Positions 37,320-45,324 of a stretch of DNA of 64,000 nucleotides are shown here, in pieces (the first letter of the stretch is position 1; each line of letters begins with the position of its first letter). A program made the translations under genes and the position numbers. The DNA is from Clostridiales bacterium. Its GTDB lineage: Bacteria > Bacillota > Clostridia > Christensenellales > Aristaeellaceae. Below the pieces are notes generated by a model that did not search any database, was not told where the DNA came from, and saw only the letters and a list, made by a program, of their open reading frames with translations. The stretch lies in contig SVGL01000004.1 of assembly GCA_015056325.1 (NCBI GenBank), positions 62,001 through 126,000 on the forward strand, written 5' to 3'.

Positions 37320-38867
37320 TCGAACGAAAAATGCGATGCGAAGTATCGCAGCGGGCCTCGGACTGAGGATCTACCAGACGGTGGTTCCCTTCCTGATGCG
37401 CACGGTGATGATCCATTGCCTGGGTGTGGAATATCTGGGCCTGAACAGCCTGGTCTCATCTGTCCTGCACATCCTCAACATGGCGGAGCTGGGCGTGGGC
37501 GCGGCGATGGTCTTCAGCATGTACAAACCCGTAGCAGAGGATGATGGCCCCACCATCTGCGCGCTGATGCGTCTCTACCGCCGTTATTACCGGCTGATCG
37601 GTCTGTTCATTGGTGCAATGGGTCTGGTGCTGACACCCTTCATCCCACACCTGATCTCCGGTGAGGTGCCCCCGGACATTGATATCCGTATCCTGTATTT
37701 GCTCAACCTGGGCGCGACGGTGGTCAGCTACTGGCTCTTTGCATACCGAAACAGCCTGCTCCTGGCCCATCAGCGCAGGGATGTCGGCAGCATTATCTCC
37801 ATCATCGTCAGTGCAGTACAGAATATTTTGCAGCTGTTCATTCTGTTCTGGCTGAAGGACTACTACCTGTATGTGATTGCGTTCCTGCTGGGGACGGCGC
37901 TGAACAATGTTGTCACAGGCATCGTAACGATGCGCATGTTCCCCGGTACCGCCCTGAGGGTGAGCTGGAGATAGAGGCGAAAAGGCAGATTAATGGGAAA
38001 ATACGTGATCTGTTCACCGTCAAGCTGAGTACGGTGGTTCTGCACTATGCGGATACCATCGTCATGTCCGCCTTCCTGGGGCTGACGGTGCTGGCGGTAT
38101 ACCAAAACTACTATTTCATCCTCTCTGCTGTTCTGAATCTGATCGAGATGATGATCGGTTCTGTGACTGCGGGCCTGGGCAACAGCTTTGTGACCGAATC
38201 CAAGGAGAAGAACTACCGCGATCTGCTTAAGTTCACCTTCCTTTTCCTGTGGTTGACGGGGATGTGCGTGTGCTGCTTCCTGGCGCTGTACCAGCCCTTC
38301 ATGGAAATCTGGATGGGTGCGGAGCTGATGCTGCCTTTCGGCCTGGTGATCTGCTTCGCGGTGTATTTCTATGTGTATACCCTCAACCGGCTGTTGAGCA
38401 TCTACAAGGATGCGGCAGGCCTGTGGCATCAGGATCGCTTCAATCCGCTGACATGTGCGCTGGTGAATCTGGCGCTCAACCTCTTGCTGGTCAAGCCGCT
38501 GGGATTGTATGGCGTGCAGCTGGCAACCATCCTGGTGCTGGGAGGCATCGGCGCTCCGTGGCAGCTGCACAACCTGTTCACGCTCTTCTTTGAACGGAGA
38601 CAGTGCGGGCGCTTTGTCAGGCTGCTGGGGAAGTTCCTGCTGCTGACAGCAGCAGCGGGAGCCTGTACGGTGCTGATCTGCAGCCAGATCCGCCTGGGCT
38701 TGTGGCCGACGCTGCTGTTGTGCATGATCGTCTGCCTGGTGGTGAGCAATGGACTGTTTCTTCTCTTCCTGCGCAGGGATGAACAGTTCTGCCCGGCGGT
38801 GCAGTTCATCGACCGGATCACGAAACGCAAGCTCAAGCTGGAGAAGCTGCTCTTCCGCGGAAAATGA
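37309..38867 (+). pseudogene. Polysaccharide flippase (Wzx-like) split by a one-base frameshift
   Basis: Two adjacent reading frames together encode one MATE/Wzx-like exporter of about 519 residues. The first (37309-37974) gives the N-terminal half from MKIDRTKNAMRSIAAGLGLR through NVVTGIVTMRMFPG, then loses homology and stops. From CGG at 37944 the other frame reads RYRPEGELEIEAKRQINGK, then IRDLFTVKLSTVVLHYADT, and continues without a stop to LFRGK at 38867. Restoring one C to the CCCC run at 37941-37944 joins them smoothly. The defect could be a sequencing error, a slippage-prone phase-variable site or true inactivation. The product would flip lipid-linked repeat units across the membrane. 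Without it the locus would need another exporter. Confidence 0.88.
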
Positions 38868-38873
38868 AAACGA

Positions 38874-38904
38874 CGACCTCTGGAGAAATCCAGAGGTCGT
38901 TTTT
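38874..38904 (+). terminator. Terminator of the polysaccharide locus
   Basis: An 11-base-pair perfect stem, CGACCTCTGGA with loop GAAA and its complement, is followed by TTTTT, right after the flippase stop codon. Confidence 0.92.
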
Positions 38905-38981
38905 GTAAAAGGGGCTGTCCATTTAGGGCGGGATATGATATGATAAAGGAAAGCGGAATTTATGAGCAAGGAGCGGTTCTA

Positions 38982-40187
38982 ATGAAAGCATACGGCACCT
39001 ATTTTCAGAATGATCCCGAGCGGCCCCTCGTGTATGGCGAGGTGGAGCTGATTAACCCGCCCCGGCAGCGCCTGCGTGGCGAGCCGGCGAAGGAAGGCGT
39101 GTTGGTTCACCCGGTGATGGTGGGTTTCTGCGGCACGGACAATGAGTTCATGCACATGAGTCAGCAGGGGCTGCTGGGACCGAAGTTTCCCGTGGGGATG
39201 GATCGCCTCATCAACGGCCATGAGGGCGTGGTGTGGGTGCCCAGCCAGAAGCGATTTGCCATCGTGCTGATCCGTGGCGGCGACAGCATCGACCCCACCC
39301 GCTACACCGAGGATGAGACCTACTTCGAGTATGGCTGCGGTCAGGCGGACGGCCTGTTCTGCGACAGCATGTATGTCAATCCGGACATGCTGCTGGACAT
39401 TCCCGATGGCCATGTGCAGGACGGCAAACTGGCGCTGTCCTTTGCCAAGAGGATGGTTTTCCCCGATCCCTTCGCCTGCATGCTCTTCCAGCTGGAGCGC
39501 ATGGAGGATTTGGGCAGCGCCCACTGGTTCCGTCAGACGGCCCGGCGCCATCACGTCAGTCTGGAGGAGGCCCGCGAAATTGCTGCGGACGAGATATTCC
39601 AGCGCACGGTGGTCTTCGGCCTGGGTACAACGGGCATGTTCATCGGCGATATCATCCGCCGGAAGCATCCCGGCGCAAAGCTGATTTTCGTTGGCCTGGA
39701 TGAGCCGGAAAGCTTCAAGGTGCGCTTTGCCTGTCAGCAGGCCGGCGCGGAGTACCTGAAAAACGACTTTGCCTCGGAGGCGGAGCTGGCTGCTGCCATC
39801 ATCGAGCGCCTGGGCGGCCGGGCAACCATGTTCATCGCGGCCAGCGGTACAAACGCGGATCACCGCATCGCCTTTGAACACGAGGTGCTGGGCTGCAACG
39901 GTATTTACAACAGCTTTTCCCTCGGGCCGAAGGTCACGTATGACACAATGCCCTTTGGCTTTGAGAACCACCTGATCTTCGGCTCCATCAATTTCCGCCA
40001 GGATCATATGGAGCAGGCCATTCAGATGCTGGCCCGCAGCCGCTATGATGAGATCGTCGGGCTGATCGACCGGGAGGAATTCGCTGCCGATCCCATCGGT
40101 GCCTACAGGAATAAGATTTTCTGCCCCGGCGCGCCGCTGAAGACCGCCGTCATCTGGAACAAGGACTATATCGACACGACCCGTTGA
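38982..40187 (+). CDS. Zinc-dependent medium-chain dehydrogenase (glucose-1-dehydrogenase-like)
   Basis: A 401-residue MDR-family oxidoreductase. The catalytic zinc cysteine lies in GFCGTDNEFM and is followed by INGHEGVVWV, as in glucose and sorbitol dehydrogenases. The Rossmann fold shows as VFGLGTTGMFIGDII, with a GLGTTG turn and an FVGLDEPES second strand. The four-cysteine structural zinc lobe is not obvious. AAGGAG lies 8 bases before the ATG at 38982; an in-frame start 14 codons upstream lacks one. It leads a tight operon with a glycerol-1-phosphate-dehydrogenase-like gene (12-base gap) and an amidohydrolase gene (10-base gap), suggesting a sugar, sugar-acid or polyol pathway. The substrate is unknown. 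Confidence 0.85.
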   Translation: MKAYGTYFQNDPERPLVYGEVELINPPRQRLRGEPAKEGVLVHPVMVGFCGTDNEFMHMSQQGLLGPKFPVGMDRLINGHEGVVWVPSQKRFAIVLIRGGDSIDPTRYTEDETYFEYGCGQADGLFCDSMYVNPDMLLDIPDGHVQDGKLALSFAKRMVFPDPFACMLFQLERMEDLGSAHWFRQTARRHHVSLEEAREIAADEIFQRTVVFGLGTTGMFIGDIIRRKHPGAKLIFVGLDEPESFKVRFACQQAGAEYLKNDFASEAELAAAIIERLGGRATMFIAASGTNADHRIAFEHEVLGCNGIYNSFSLGPKVTYDTMPFGFENHLIFGSINFRQDHMEQAIQMLARSRYDEIVGLIDREEFAADPIGAYRNKIFCPGAPLKTAVIWNKDYIDTTR

Positions 40188-40199
40188 GGAGGAAAACAT

Positions 40200-41564
40200 A
40201 TGCCCGTCAAGGTGAGTTACGATCAGGCTTGCAGAATGACCATCACCGGTGTGGAATGTGACTGCGGCTGCGAGCACCACGCCATTGACAAGGATATCTA
40301 CATCGGCAAGGAGTTGCTGCCCCGCATTCCCGAGTTCATCCGCAAGCGCGGTCTGGGCACCCACTGTGTGCTGGTGGCGGATGACAACACCTGGCGCGTC
40401 GCCGGCGAACGGGTGGAAAAGGCCCTCACGGAGGCTGGCTTCACTGTCGTTCCCTGCGTCATCCACCGCGAGGGCGACATGCTGCCGGATGACCTTTCCT
40501 GCGGCGAGGTGCTTTTGTCCATTACCCGGGAGACGGAGTTCCTCATTGCGGTTGGTTCCGGTACGGTGACCGACACCACCCGCATCAATGCCGAGCGCAC
40601 GAAGCTGCCCTTTGTGTCCGTAGGCACGGCGCCGTCCATGGACGGTTATGCCTCCGCCGTGGCGCCGCTTTTGCATCGCGGGCTGAAGATCCAGCGTCCT
40701 GCTGTCTGCCCGGAGATCATCGTTTGTGACCTGGACGTGCTGGCCACCGCGCCCATGCCCATGATCGCCAGCGGTGTGGGCGACGTGCTGGGCAAGTACA
40801 TTGCCAAGGCGGACTGGCAGCTGGGCGAGATCATCAACGGGGAAGATTGCTGCCCCGTCTGCGTGGAGATGGTGACCAATGCTGTCAATGCCCTGGTGGA
40901 CAATGTGGACGAGATCGCCGCGAAGTCCGAGAAGGGCATGCGCATCCTCATCGAGGCGCTACTGCTGGCGGGCGTGACCATCATGATCATCGACAACACC
41001 CGTGCGGTGGCCTCCATCGAGCACAACATCGCCCAGTACTGGGAGATGATCATGGTGCAGCAGGGCCTGGAGCCCCCGATGCACGGCGCGTCAGTAGGCG
41101 TGTCCACGCTGCTGGTGTGGCCGATGTTCGAGCGCTTTGCCAAGGAAGACCTGTCCAAGCTGGACCTGGAGGCTATCCGTGCCCGCCGCATCTCCCGTGA
41201 GAAGCGGGAGCGCTGGATGCGCCATTCCTACGGAGAGGAGGGCGGCAGCCAGATCATGCGCGAGAACCCCGGCGATTTCCTCGCCTGGGAGGAGCAGGAG
41301 AGACGCATCCGCACCGCGCAGGAGCGCTTTGAGGAGATCAAGGCCGTGATCGCCGCGATGCCCCCGCTGGAAAAGATCCGCGAAACCATGCTGAAGCTGA
41401 ACGCCGAGATGACGCCCCAAGAGGAGCACATCCCGGATGATCTGCTGCGCCGTTCCATGCACTGCGGCAAGGACTACCGCACCCGCTACACGCTGTTCAA
41501 GCTGATCGACGAATGCGGACTGCTGGAGGAGTACCTGTGCGACTACCCCTATCCCTTCGAGTGA
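40200..41564 (+). CDS. sn-Glycerol-1-phosphate dehydrogenase-like protein (AraM/EgsA type)
   Basis: A 454-residue member of the metal-dependent (iron-ADH superfamily) dehydroquinate-synthase fold, closest by motif to glycerol-1-phosphate dehydrogenases. Evidence: VGSGTVTDTTRINA (nucleotide loop), VGTAPSMDGYAS, GVGDVLGKYIAKADW (metal aspartate) and PPMHGASVGVSTLL (metal histidine). It is about 60 residues longer than Bacillus AraM, with an extended helical C-terminus (residues 330-454) containing GEEGGSQIMRENPGDFLAWE. Cysteines cluster at the N-terminus (ECDCGCEHH). The bacterial family reduces dihydroxyacetone phosphate, but the sugar-dehydrogenase neighbour leaves other phosphorylated polyols open. 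The ATG follows GAGGAGG. Confidence 0.85.
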   Translation: MPVKVSYDQACRMTITGVECDCGCEHHAIDKDIYIGKELLPRIPEFIRKRGLGTHCVLVADDNTWRVAGERVEKALTEAGFTVVPCVIHREGDMLPDDLSCGEVLLSITRETEFLIAVGSGTVTDTTRINAERTKLPFVSVGTAPSMDGYASAVAPLLHRGLKIQRPAVCPEIIVCDLDVLATAPMPMIASGVGDVLGKYIAKADWQLGEIINGEDCCPVCVEMVTNAVNALVDNVDEIAAKSEKGMRILIEALLLAGVTIMIIDNTRAVASIEHNIAQYWEMIMVQQGLEPPMHGASVGVSTLLVWPMFERFAKEDLSKLDLEAIRARRISREKRERWMRHSYGEEGGSQIMRENPGDFLAWEEQERRIRTAQERFEEIKAVIAAMPPLEKIRETMLKLNAEMTPQEEHIPDDLLRRSMHCGKDYRTRYTLFKLIDECGLLEEYLCDYPYPFE

Positions 41565-41574
41565 GGTGACAACC

Positions 41575-42444
41575 ATGATTGACGCCCATCTTCACCTGTG
41601 GGAGAAGCAGCAGGGCATGGTGAACGGCCTGCCCGTGTACGACCTTGGCGGAGGCCGCAGCCAGTTTGGCGACGTGGTGCGCCAGATGATGCCCGCCTAC
41701 ATGACCGACGGCGTGAACAGTGCGGAACGTCTCCTGGCCAACATGGACTTTGCCCAGGTGGCCGGCGCGGTGGTAACTCAGGAGTACATCGACGGCAGCC
41801 AGGATGATTACCTGCGCCGGGTGCGGGCGGAAAACCCCATCCGCATCCGCGTCAGCGCGCTGTACGAAGAGACGCCCCTGGGCGACATCTCCTGGGCGGA
41901 CGGCATAAAGATCTGCGCGGGCCGCCTCACGGATCCCGACCTGACCAAGCTGGATGAAGTCTTCGCCTGCGCGGCAAGGGAGGACAAGTTTGTCGGCCTC
42001 GACCTGGCAGACGGCGACGCCCAGGTGGCCTCCCTTCGGGAGATGATCCAGCAGTACCCGGATGTTCGCATGGCCATCGGCCATTTCGGCATGGTCACCC
42101 GCCCGAACTGGCTGGAGCAGATCAAGCTCGCCCGGAACAAGAACGTCTTTGTAGAGAGCGGCGGCATCACCTGGCTGTTCAATGCGGAGTTCTATCCGTA
42201 CCCTTCTGCGGTGCTGGCCATCCGCGAAGCGGCAGACGTCTGCGGTATGGAGAAGCTGATGTGGGGCTCCGATTACCCTCGCACCATGACCGCCATCACC
42301 TACCGGATGAGCTGGGACTTTGTGGATAAGTCGCCGCTGCTCACGGCAGAGGAAAAGCAGTTCTTCTTCCATGACAATGCGGAAAAGTTCTACCGCTTCC
42401 ATGATCTGCCCCAGATGCCCTATGTGCATCACATGGCGGAGTAA
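41575..42444 (+). CDS. Amidohydrolase-family metal-dependent hydrolase (TIM barrel)
   Basis: A 289-residue amidohydrolase-2-type protein. The N-terminal metal site is the HxH in MIDAHLHLW; a third histidine lies in MAIGHFGMVT and the C-terminal aspartate in MWGSDYPRTM. These are the usual ligands of the uronate isomerase / dicarboxylate-lactonase / decarboxylase group. A GAGGTG site lies 6 bases before the ATG; a GTG three codons upstream is less favoured. It is third gene of the dehydrogenase operon and ends in a terminator. A lactone or sugar-acid hydrolase would fit the context, but the substrate cannot be read. Confidence 0.85.
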   Translation: MIDAHLHLWEKQQGMVNGLPVYDLGGGRSQFGDVVRQMMPAYMTDGVNSAERLLANMDFAQVAGAVVTQEYIDGSQDDYLRRVRAENPIRIRVSALYEETPLGDISWADGIKICAGRLTDPDLTKLDEVFACAAREDKFVGLDLADGDAQVASLREMIQQYPDVRMAIGHFGMVTRPNWLEQIKLARNKNVFVESGGITWLFNAEFYPYPSAVLAIREAADVCGMEKLMWGSDYPRTMTAITYRMSWDFVDKSPLLTAEEKQFFFHDNAEKFYRFHDLPQMPYVHHMAE

Positions 42445-42452
42445 TTGCAGGA

Positions 42453-42484
42453 AAAAGGACTCAGGTATCGCCTGAGTCCTTTTG
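42453..42484. terminator. Bidirectional terminator between convergent amidohydrolase genes
   Basis: AAAAGGACTCAGG, loop TATCG, CCTGAGTCCTTTT. A and T runs on both sides allow termination of both the plus-strand operon and the minus-strand gene that ends at 42485. Confidence 0.9.
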
Positions 42485-43321
42485 TCATATGCCGAGCAGC
42501 CGTCTTGCGGTGCCGGAGAAGATATCCTCTTTTTCAGCAACGGTAAGGGGGAGTGCCTCGATGCGTGCTGCGGCCTGGCTCATGTCATCCCAGGGAGAGT
42601 CGGTGCCGAAGACCACCCGATTGCTGCCAAAGAGCTGTACCAGCTCGCAAAAGTGCTCACCGCTTAGCAGGGGGAGCTCCTCCGGGGCGTAGTGGTCGTC
42701 GATGGGGGTGATGCTGCCCAGGGAGAAGGCGGTGTCCAGGTATGTGCCGGTGTCCAGCAGGTACTCGGGTACTTCCTGCCAGTCGCGCCAGCCTCCCATG
42801 TGAGCCGCCACCAGCGTTACCGGGCCGGCCTGCTGCAAGGCGCGTCTCAGCATCCGAGGGCTGCACATTTCCACGCCGGGGAAGCCGATATCCGCGCCGC
42901 TGTGCATCACGACGATCAGCCCAAGCTCTCCACAGCGGGCAAGGAGGCGGACGAAGCGCGGGTCGTCAATAGCGACGCCCTGATACACCGGATGAATCTT
43001 CACGCCCTTGAAGCCCAGCTGCTTCGCCCGGGTGAGCTCCGCATCCCAGTCAGGGGCGTCGGGGTGGATGGCGGCGAAATAGGTGAGGCATCCAAGGCTG
43101 TTCAGAGCATGGGAGGCATTGTTCATGGATGCGCATTTCAGGGGATTGGTTGCCACCGGCAGCACCACTGCGTGGTCGATGCCGGCGCTGTCCATGGCTT
43201 GCAGGAGCCCTGTCTGGGTGCCCTCGGTATGGGCGCGGGAATGAGCTTTCTGCTCCAGGGAGGCTACGGCGGCCGCAGCTATTTTGTCGGGGAAGGTGTG
43301 GGTGTGGAAGTCGATGATCAA
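42485..43321 (-). CDS. Amidohydrolase-family metal-dependent hydrolase (TTG start)
   Basis: A 278-residue TIM-barrel hydrolase related to, but not closely paralogous with, the convergent amidohydrolase. Metal-ligand motifs are FHTHTFP, GVKIHPVYQG, VVMHSGAD, VAAHMGGW and FGTDSPW, the full amidohydrolase-2 set. The best start is TTG at 43321: AGGAGGG lies about 7 bases upstream and the protein then begins directly with the (L)IIDFHTH strand. The nearby ATG is in another frame. It has its own promoter, divergent from the acyl-CoA ligase gene. The substrate is unknown. Confidence 0.85.
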   Translation of the reverse strand: MIIDFHTHTFPDKIAAAAVASLEQKAHSRAHTEGTQTGLLQAMDSAGIDHAVVLPVATNPLKCASMNNASHALNSLGCLTYFAAIHPDAPDWDAELTRAKQLGFKGVKIHPVYQGVAIDDPRFVRLLARCGELGLIVVMHSGADIGFPGVEMCSPRMLRRALQQAGPVTLVAAHMGGWRDWQEVPEYLLDTGTYLDTAFSLGSITPIDDHYAPEELPLLSGEHFCELVQLFGSNRVVFGTDSPWDDMSQAAARIEALPLTVAEKEDIFSGTARRLLGI

Positions 43322-43345
43322 GGGGCATCCCTCCTGTATGGCAAA

Positions 43346-43374
43346 AGTGTAGACCCAAATGGCGGGGCTGTCAA
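43346..43374 (-). promoter_or_regulatory. Promoter of the TTG-start amidohydrolase gene
   Basis: On the minus strand, TTGACA (43369-43374), 17 bases and TACACT (43346-43351) lie 24 bases upstream of the start codon. An AT-rich inverted repeat (TGTAT/ATACA, around 43381-43396) lies between this promoter and the divergent one and could bind a shared regulator. Confidence 0.75.
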
Positions 43375-43416
43375 TCATGCTGTATACAAAAATACACAAG
43401 CAGAACAGCGCATTCG

Positions 43417-43445
43417 TTGACTTATGGATGTGAAAAGAGTAAAAT
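43417..43445 (+). promoter_or_regulatory. Promoter of the acyl-CoA ligase gene
   Basis: TTGACT (43417-43422), 17 bases and TAAAAT (43440-43445) lie about 35 bases before the GTG start. Confidence 0.75.
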
Positions 43446-43479
43446 AACAAACAAATATTCAAACCGAAGGAGAATCTCC

Positions 43480-45114
43480 GTGCTGCTGACTGACTACCTG
43501 GAGCGGAACGCCCGGCTTTATGGGATGGAAACCGCTCTTGTTGAGATTAACCCCTCCGAGGAGCGCGATCAGGCTACCACCTGGCGCGACATGAACCTGA
43601 TCGAAAGTGCCAACCCGGACGCGCCTTACCGCCGGGAGATGTCCTGGGCGGAGTTTGATCGCCGGGCCAATAAGTTTGCCAACCTGCTGCTGAGCCGCGG
43701 CGTGGAGCGGGGCACAAAGGTCGCCATCCTGCTGATGAATTGCCTGGAGTGGCTGCCCATTTATTTCGGTATCCTCAAGGCGGGCTGCATCGCGGTACCG
43801 ATGAACTTCCGCTATTCCTCCGAGGAGATCAAGTACTGCCTCGACCTGGCGGACGTGGATGTGCTGGTCTTCGGCCCGGAATTTGTCTCCCGTATGGACG
43901 CCATTGCAGATGAGATCAAGCTGCACTTCACCTTCTATGTGGGCAAGAACGGCCCCGCTTACACCGAGGATTGCATCCGCCTGATGGGCTTCTGCTCCAC
44001 CAGCGCGCCGCCCGTGGCCTTGGTGGAAACCGACCACGCGGCCATTTATTTCTCCTCCGGCACCACCGGTTTCCCCAAGGCCATCCTGCACAACCAGCGT
44101 GCGCTGGCCTACGCCGCCGAGGTGGAGCACAACCACCACGGCCAGCAGAAGGAGGACGTGTTCCTGTGCATCCCGCCGCTGTATCACACCGGCGCGAAGA
44201 TGCACTGGTTCGGCAGCCTGCGCTCGGCCAGCAAGGCGGTGCTGCTGCGCGGCGTGAAGCCGGAATGGATCCTGCGTGCGGTCACCGAGGAGCGCTGCTC
44301 CATCGTGTGGCTGCTGGTGCCGTGGGCCCAGGATCTGCTGGACGCCATCGACTCCGGCCGCGTCAACATGGATGATTACTACCTTGATCAGTGGCGGCTG
44401 ATGCACATCGGCGCCCAGCCCGTCCCGCCGAGCCTGGTGGGCCGCTGGCTCAAAATTTTCCCCCACCATCAGTACGACACCAACTACGGCCTGTCCGAGT
44501 CCATAGGCCCCGGCTGCGTGCACCTGGGCGTGGAGAACGTCCACAAGGTGGGCGCCATCGGCAAGCCCGGCTACAAGTGGCAGGCGAAGATCGTCGCTAC
44601 CGACGGCAGCGAGGTCAAGCAGGGCGAGGTGGGCGAGCTGATCGTCCGCGGCGACGGTGTGATGCTCTGCTACTACAAGAACGAGGAAGCCAGCGCGGAG
44701 GTCCTCAAGGACGGCTGGCTCTACACCGGCGACATGGCCATGATGGATGAGGACGGCTTCATCTACCTCGTTGACCGCAAGAAGGACGTGGTCATCTCTG
44801 GCGGCGAAAACCTCTATCCTGTGGAGATCGAGAACTTCATGCGCCGCTTCGACAAGATCAAGGACGTGGCAGTCATCGGATTGCCGCATCCGCGTCTGGG
44901 CGAGATCGCTGCGGCTATCGTCGAGATCAAGGAAGGCGTCGAATGCACCGAAGAGGAGATCAACGCCTTCTGCGAAGGAATGCCCCGCTACAAGCGGCCC
45001 CGCAAGGTCATCTTCGACAAGGTGCCCCGCAACCCCACCGGCAAGATCGAAAAGCCCGTGCTCCGCGAAAAGTACTGCAAGGGCCGCCTGGTGGAATCCC
45101 AGATCACCGGTTGA
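43480..45114 (+). CDS. AMP-forming acyl-CoA synthetase / ligase
   Basis: A 544-residue ANL-superfamily enzyme. It adenylates a carboxylic acid and then forms the CoA thioester. Motifs in order: AAIYFSSGTTGFPKAILHNQ (P-loop), YDTNYGLSESIG, DGWLYTGDMAMMDEDGFIYL, VDRKKDVVISGGENLYPVEI (hinge) and the catalytic lysine region NPTGKIEK. The start is GTG at 43480, preceded by GAAGGAG at about 7 bases; 21 upstream codons overlap the promoter and are rejected. It may feed acids into, or activate products of, the neighbouring IorAB/PaaK-like pathway. The substrate (fatty or aryl acid) is not determined. Confidence 0.9.
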   Translation: MLLTDYLERNARLYGMETALVEINPSEERDQATTWRDMNLIESANPDAPYRREMSWAEFDRRANKFANLLLSRGVERGTKVAILLMNCLEWLPIYFGILKAGCIAVPMNFRYSSEEIKYCLDLADVDVLVFGPEFVSRMDAIADEIKLHFTFYVGKNGPAYTEDCIRLMGFCSTSAPPVALVETDHAAIYFSSGTTGFPKAILHNQRALAYAAEVEHNHHGQQKEDVFLCIPPLYHTGAKMHWFGSLRSASKAVLLRGVKPEWILRAVTEERCSIVWLLVPWAQDLLDAIDSGRVNMDDYYLDQWRLMHIGAQPVPPSLVGRWLKIFPHHQYDTNYGLSESIGPGCVHLGVENVHKVGAIGKPGYKWQAKIVATDGSEVKQGEVGELIVRGDGVMLCYYKNEEASAEVLKDGWLYTGDMAMMDEDGFIYLVDRKKDVVISGGENLYPVEIENFMRRFDKIKDVAVIGLPHPRLGEIAAAIVEIKEGVECTEEEINAFCEGMPRYKRPRKVIFDKVPRNPTGKIEKPVLREKYCKGRLVESQITG

Positions 45115-45115
45115 G

Positions 45116-45134
45116 GAGGCTTCGCCTCATTTTT
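45116..45134 (+). terminator. Short terminator after the acyl-CoA ligase gene
   Basis: GAGGC, loop TTC, GCCTC, then ATTTTT, beginning one base after the stop codon. The stem is only five base pairs, so termination may be partial. Confidence 0.55.
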
Positions 45135-45230
45135 CCGCCAATCGGGTGCGTTGACAGAGTTGATCTCCGCGCCTGGAATTGGTCTGATGCGCCCCGCAGA
45201 GGCCTGATATCTGCAAAATGTAGGTGATTG

Positions 45231-45244
45231 CAGGATGTATCCTG
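45231..45244 (+). promoter_or_regulatory. Inverted repeat upstream of the symporter gene
   Basis: CAGGAT-GT-ATCCTG is a perfect 14-base dyad 80 bases before the symporter start, directly followed by TTATCATAG, which could be a -10 region. A repressor site at the promoter is plausible, but no clear -35 was found. Confidence 0.35.
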
Positions 45245-45324
45245 TTATCATAGTAGTACCTGTAGGTTTGGTTTCCCCTGGTTCCCCGTAGCAAAGCAGA
45301 ACTGTAGAAAAGGGAGGATTCATC

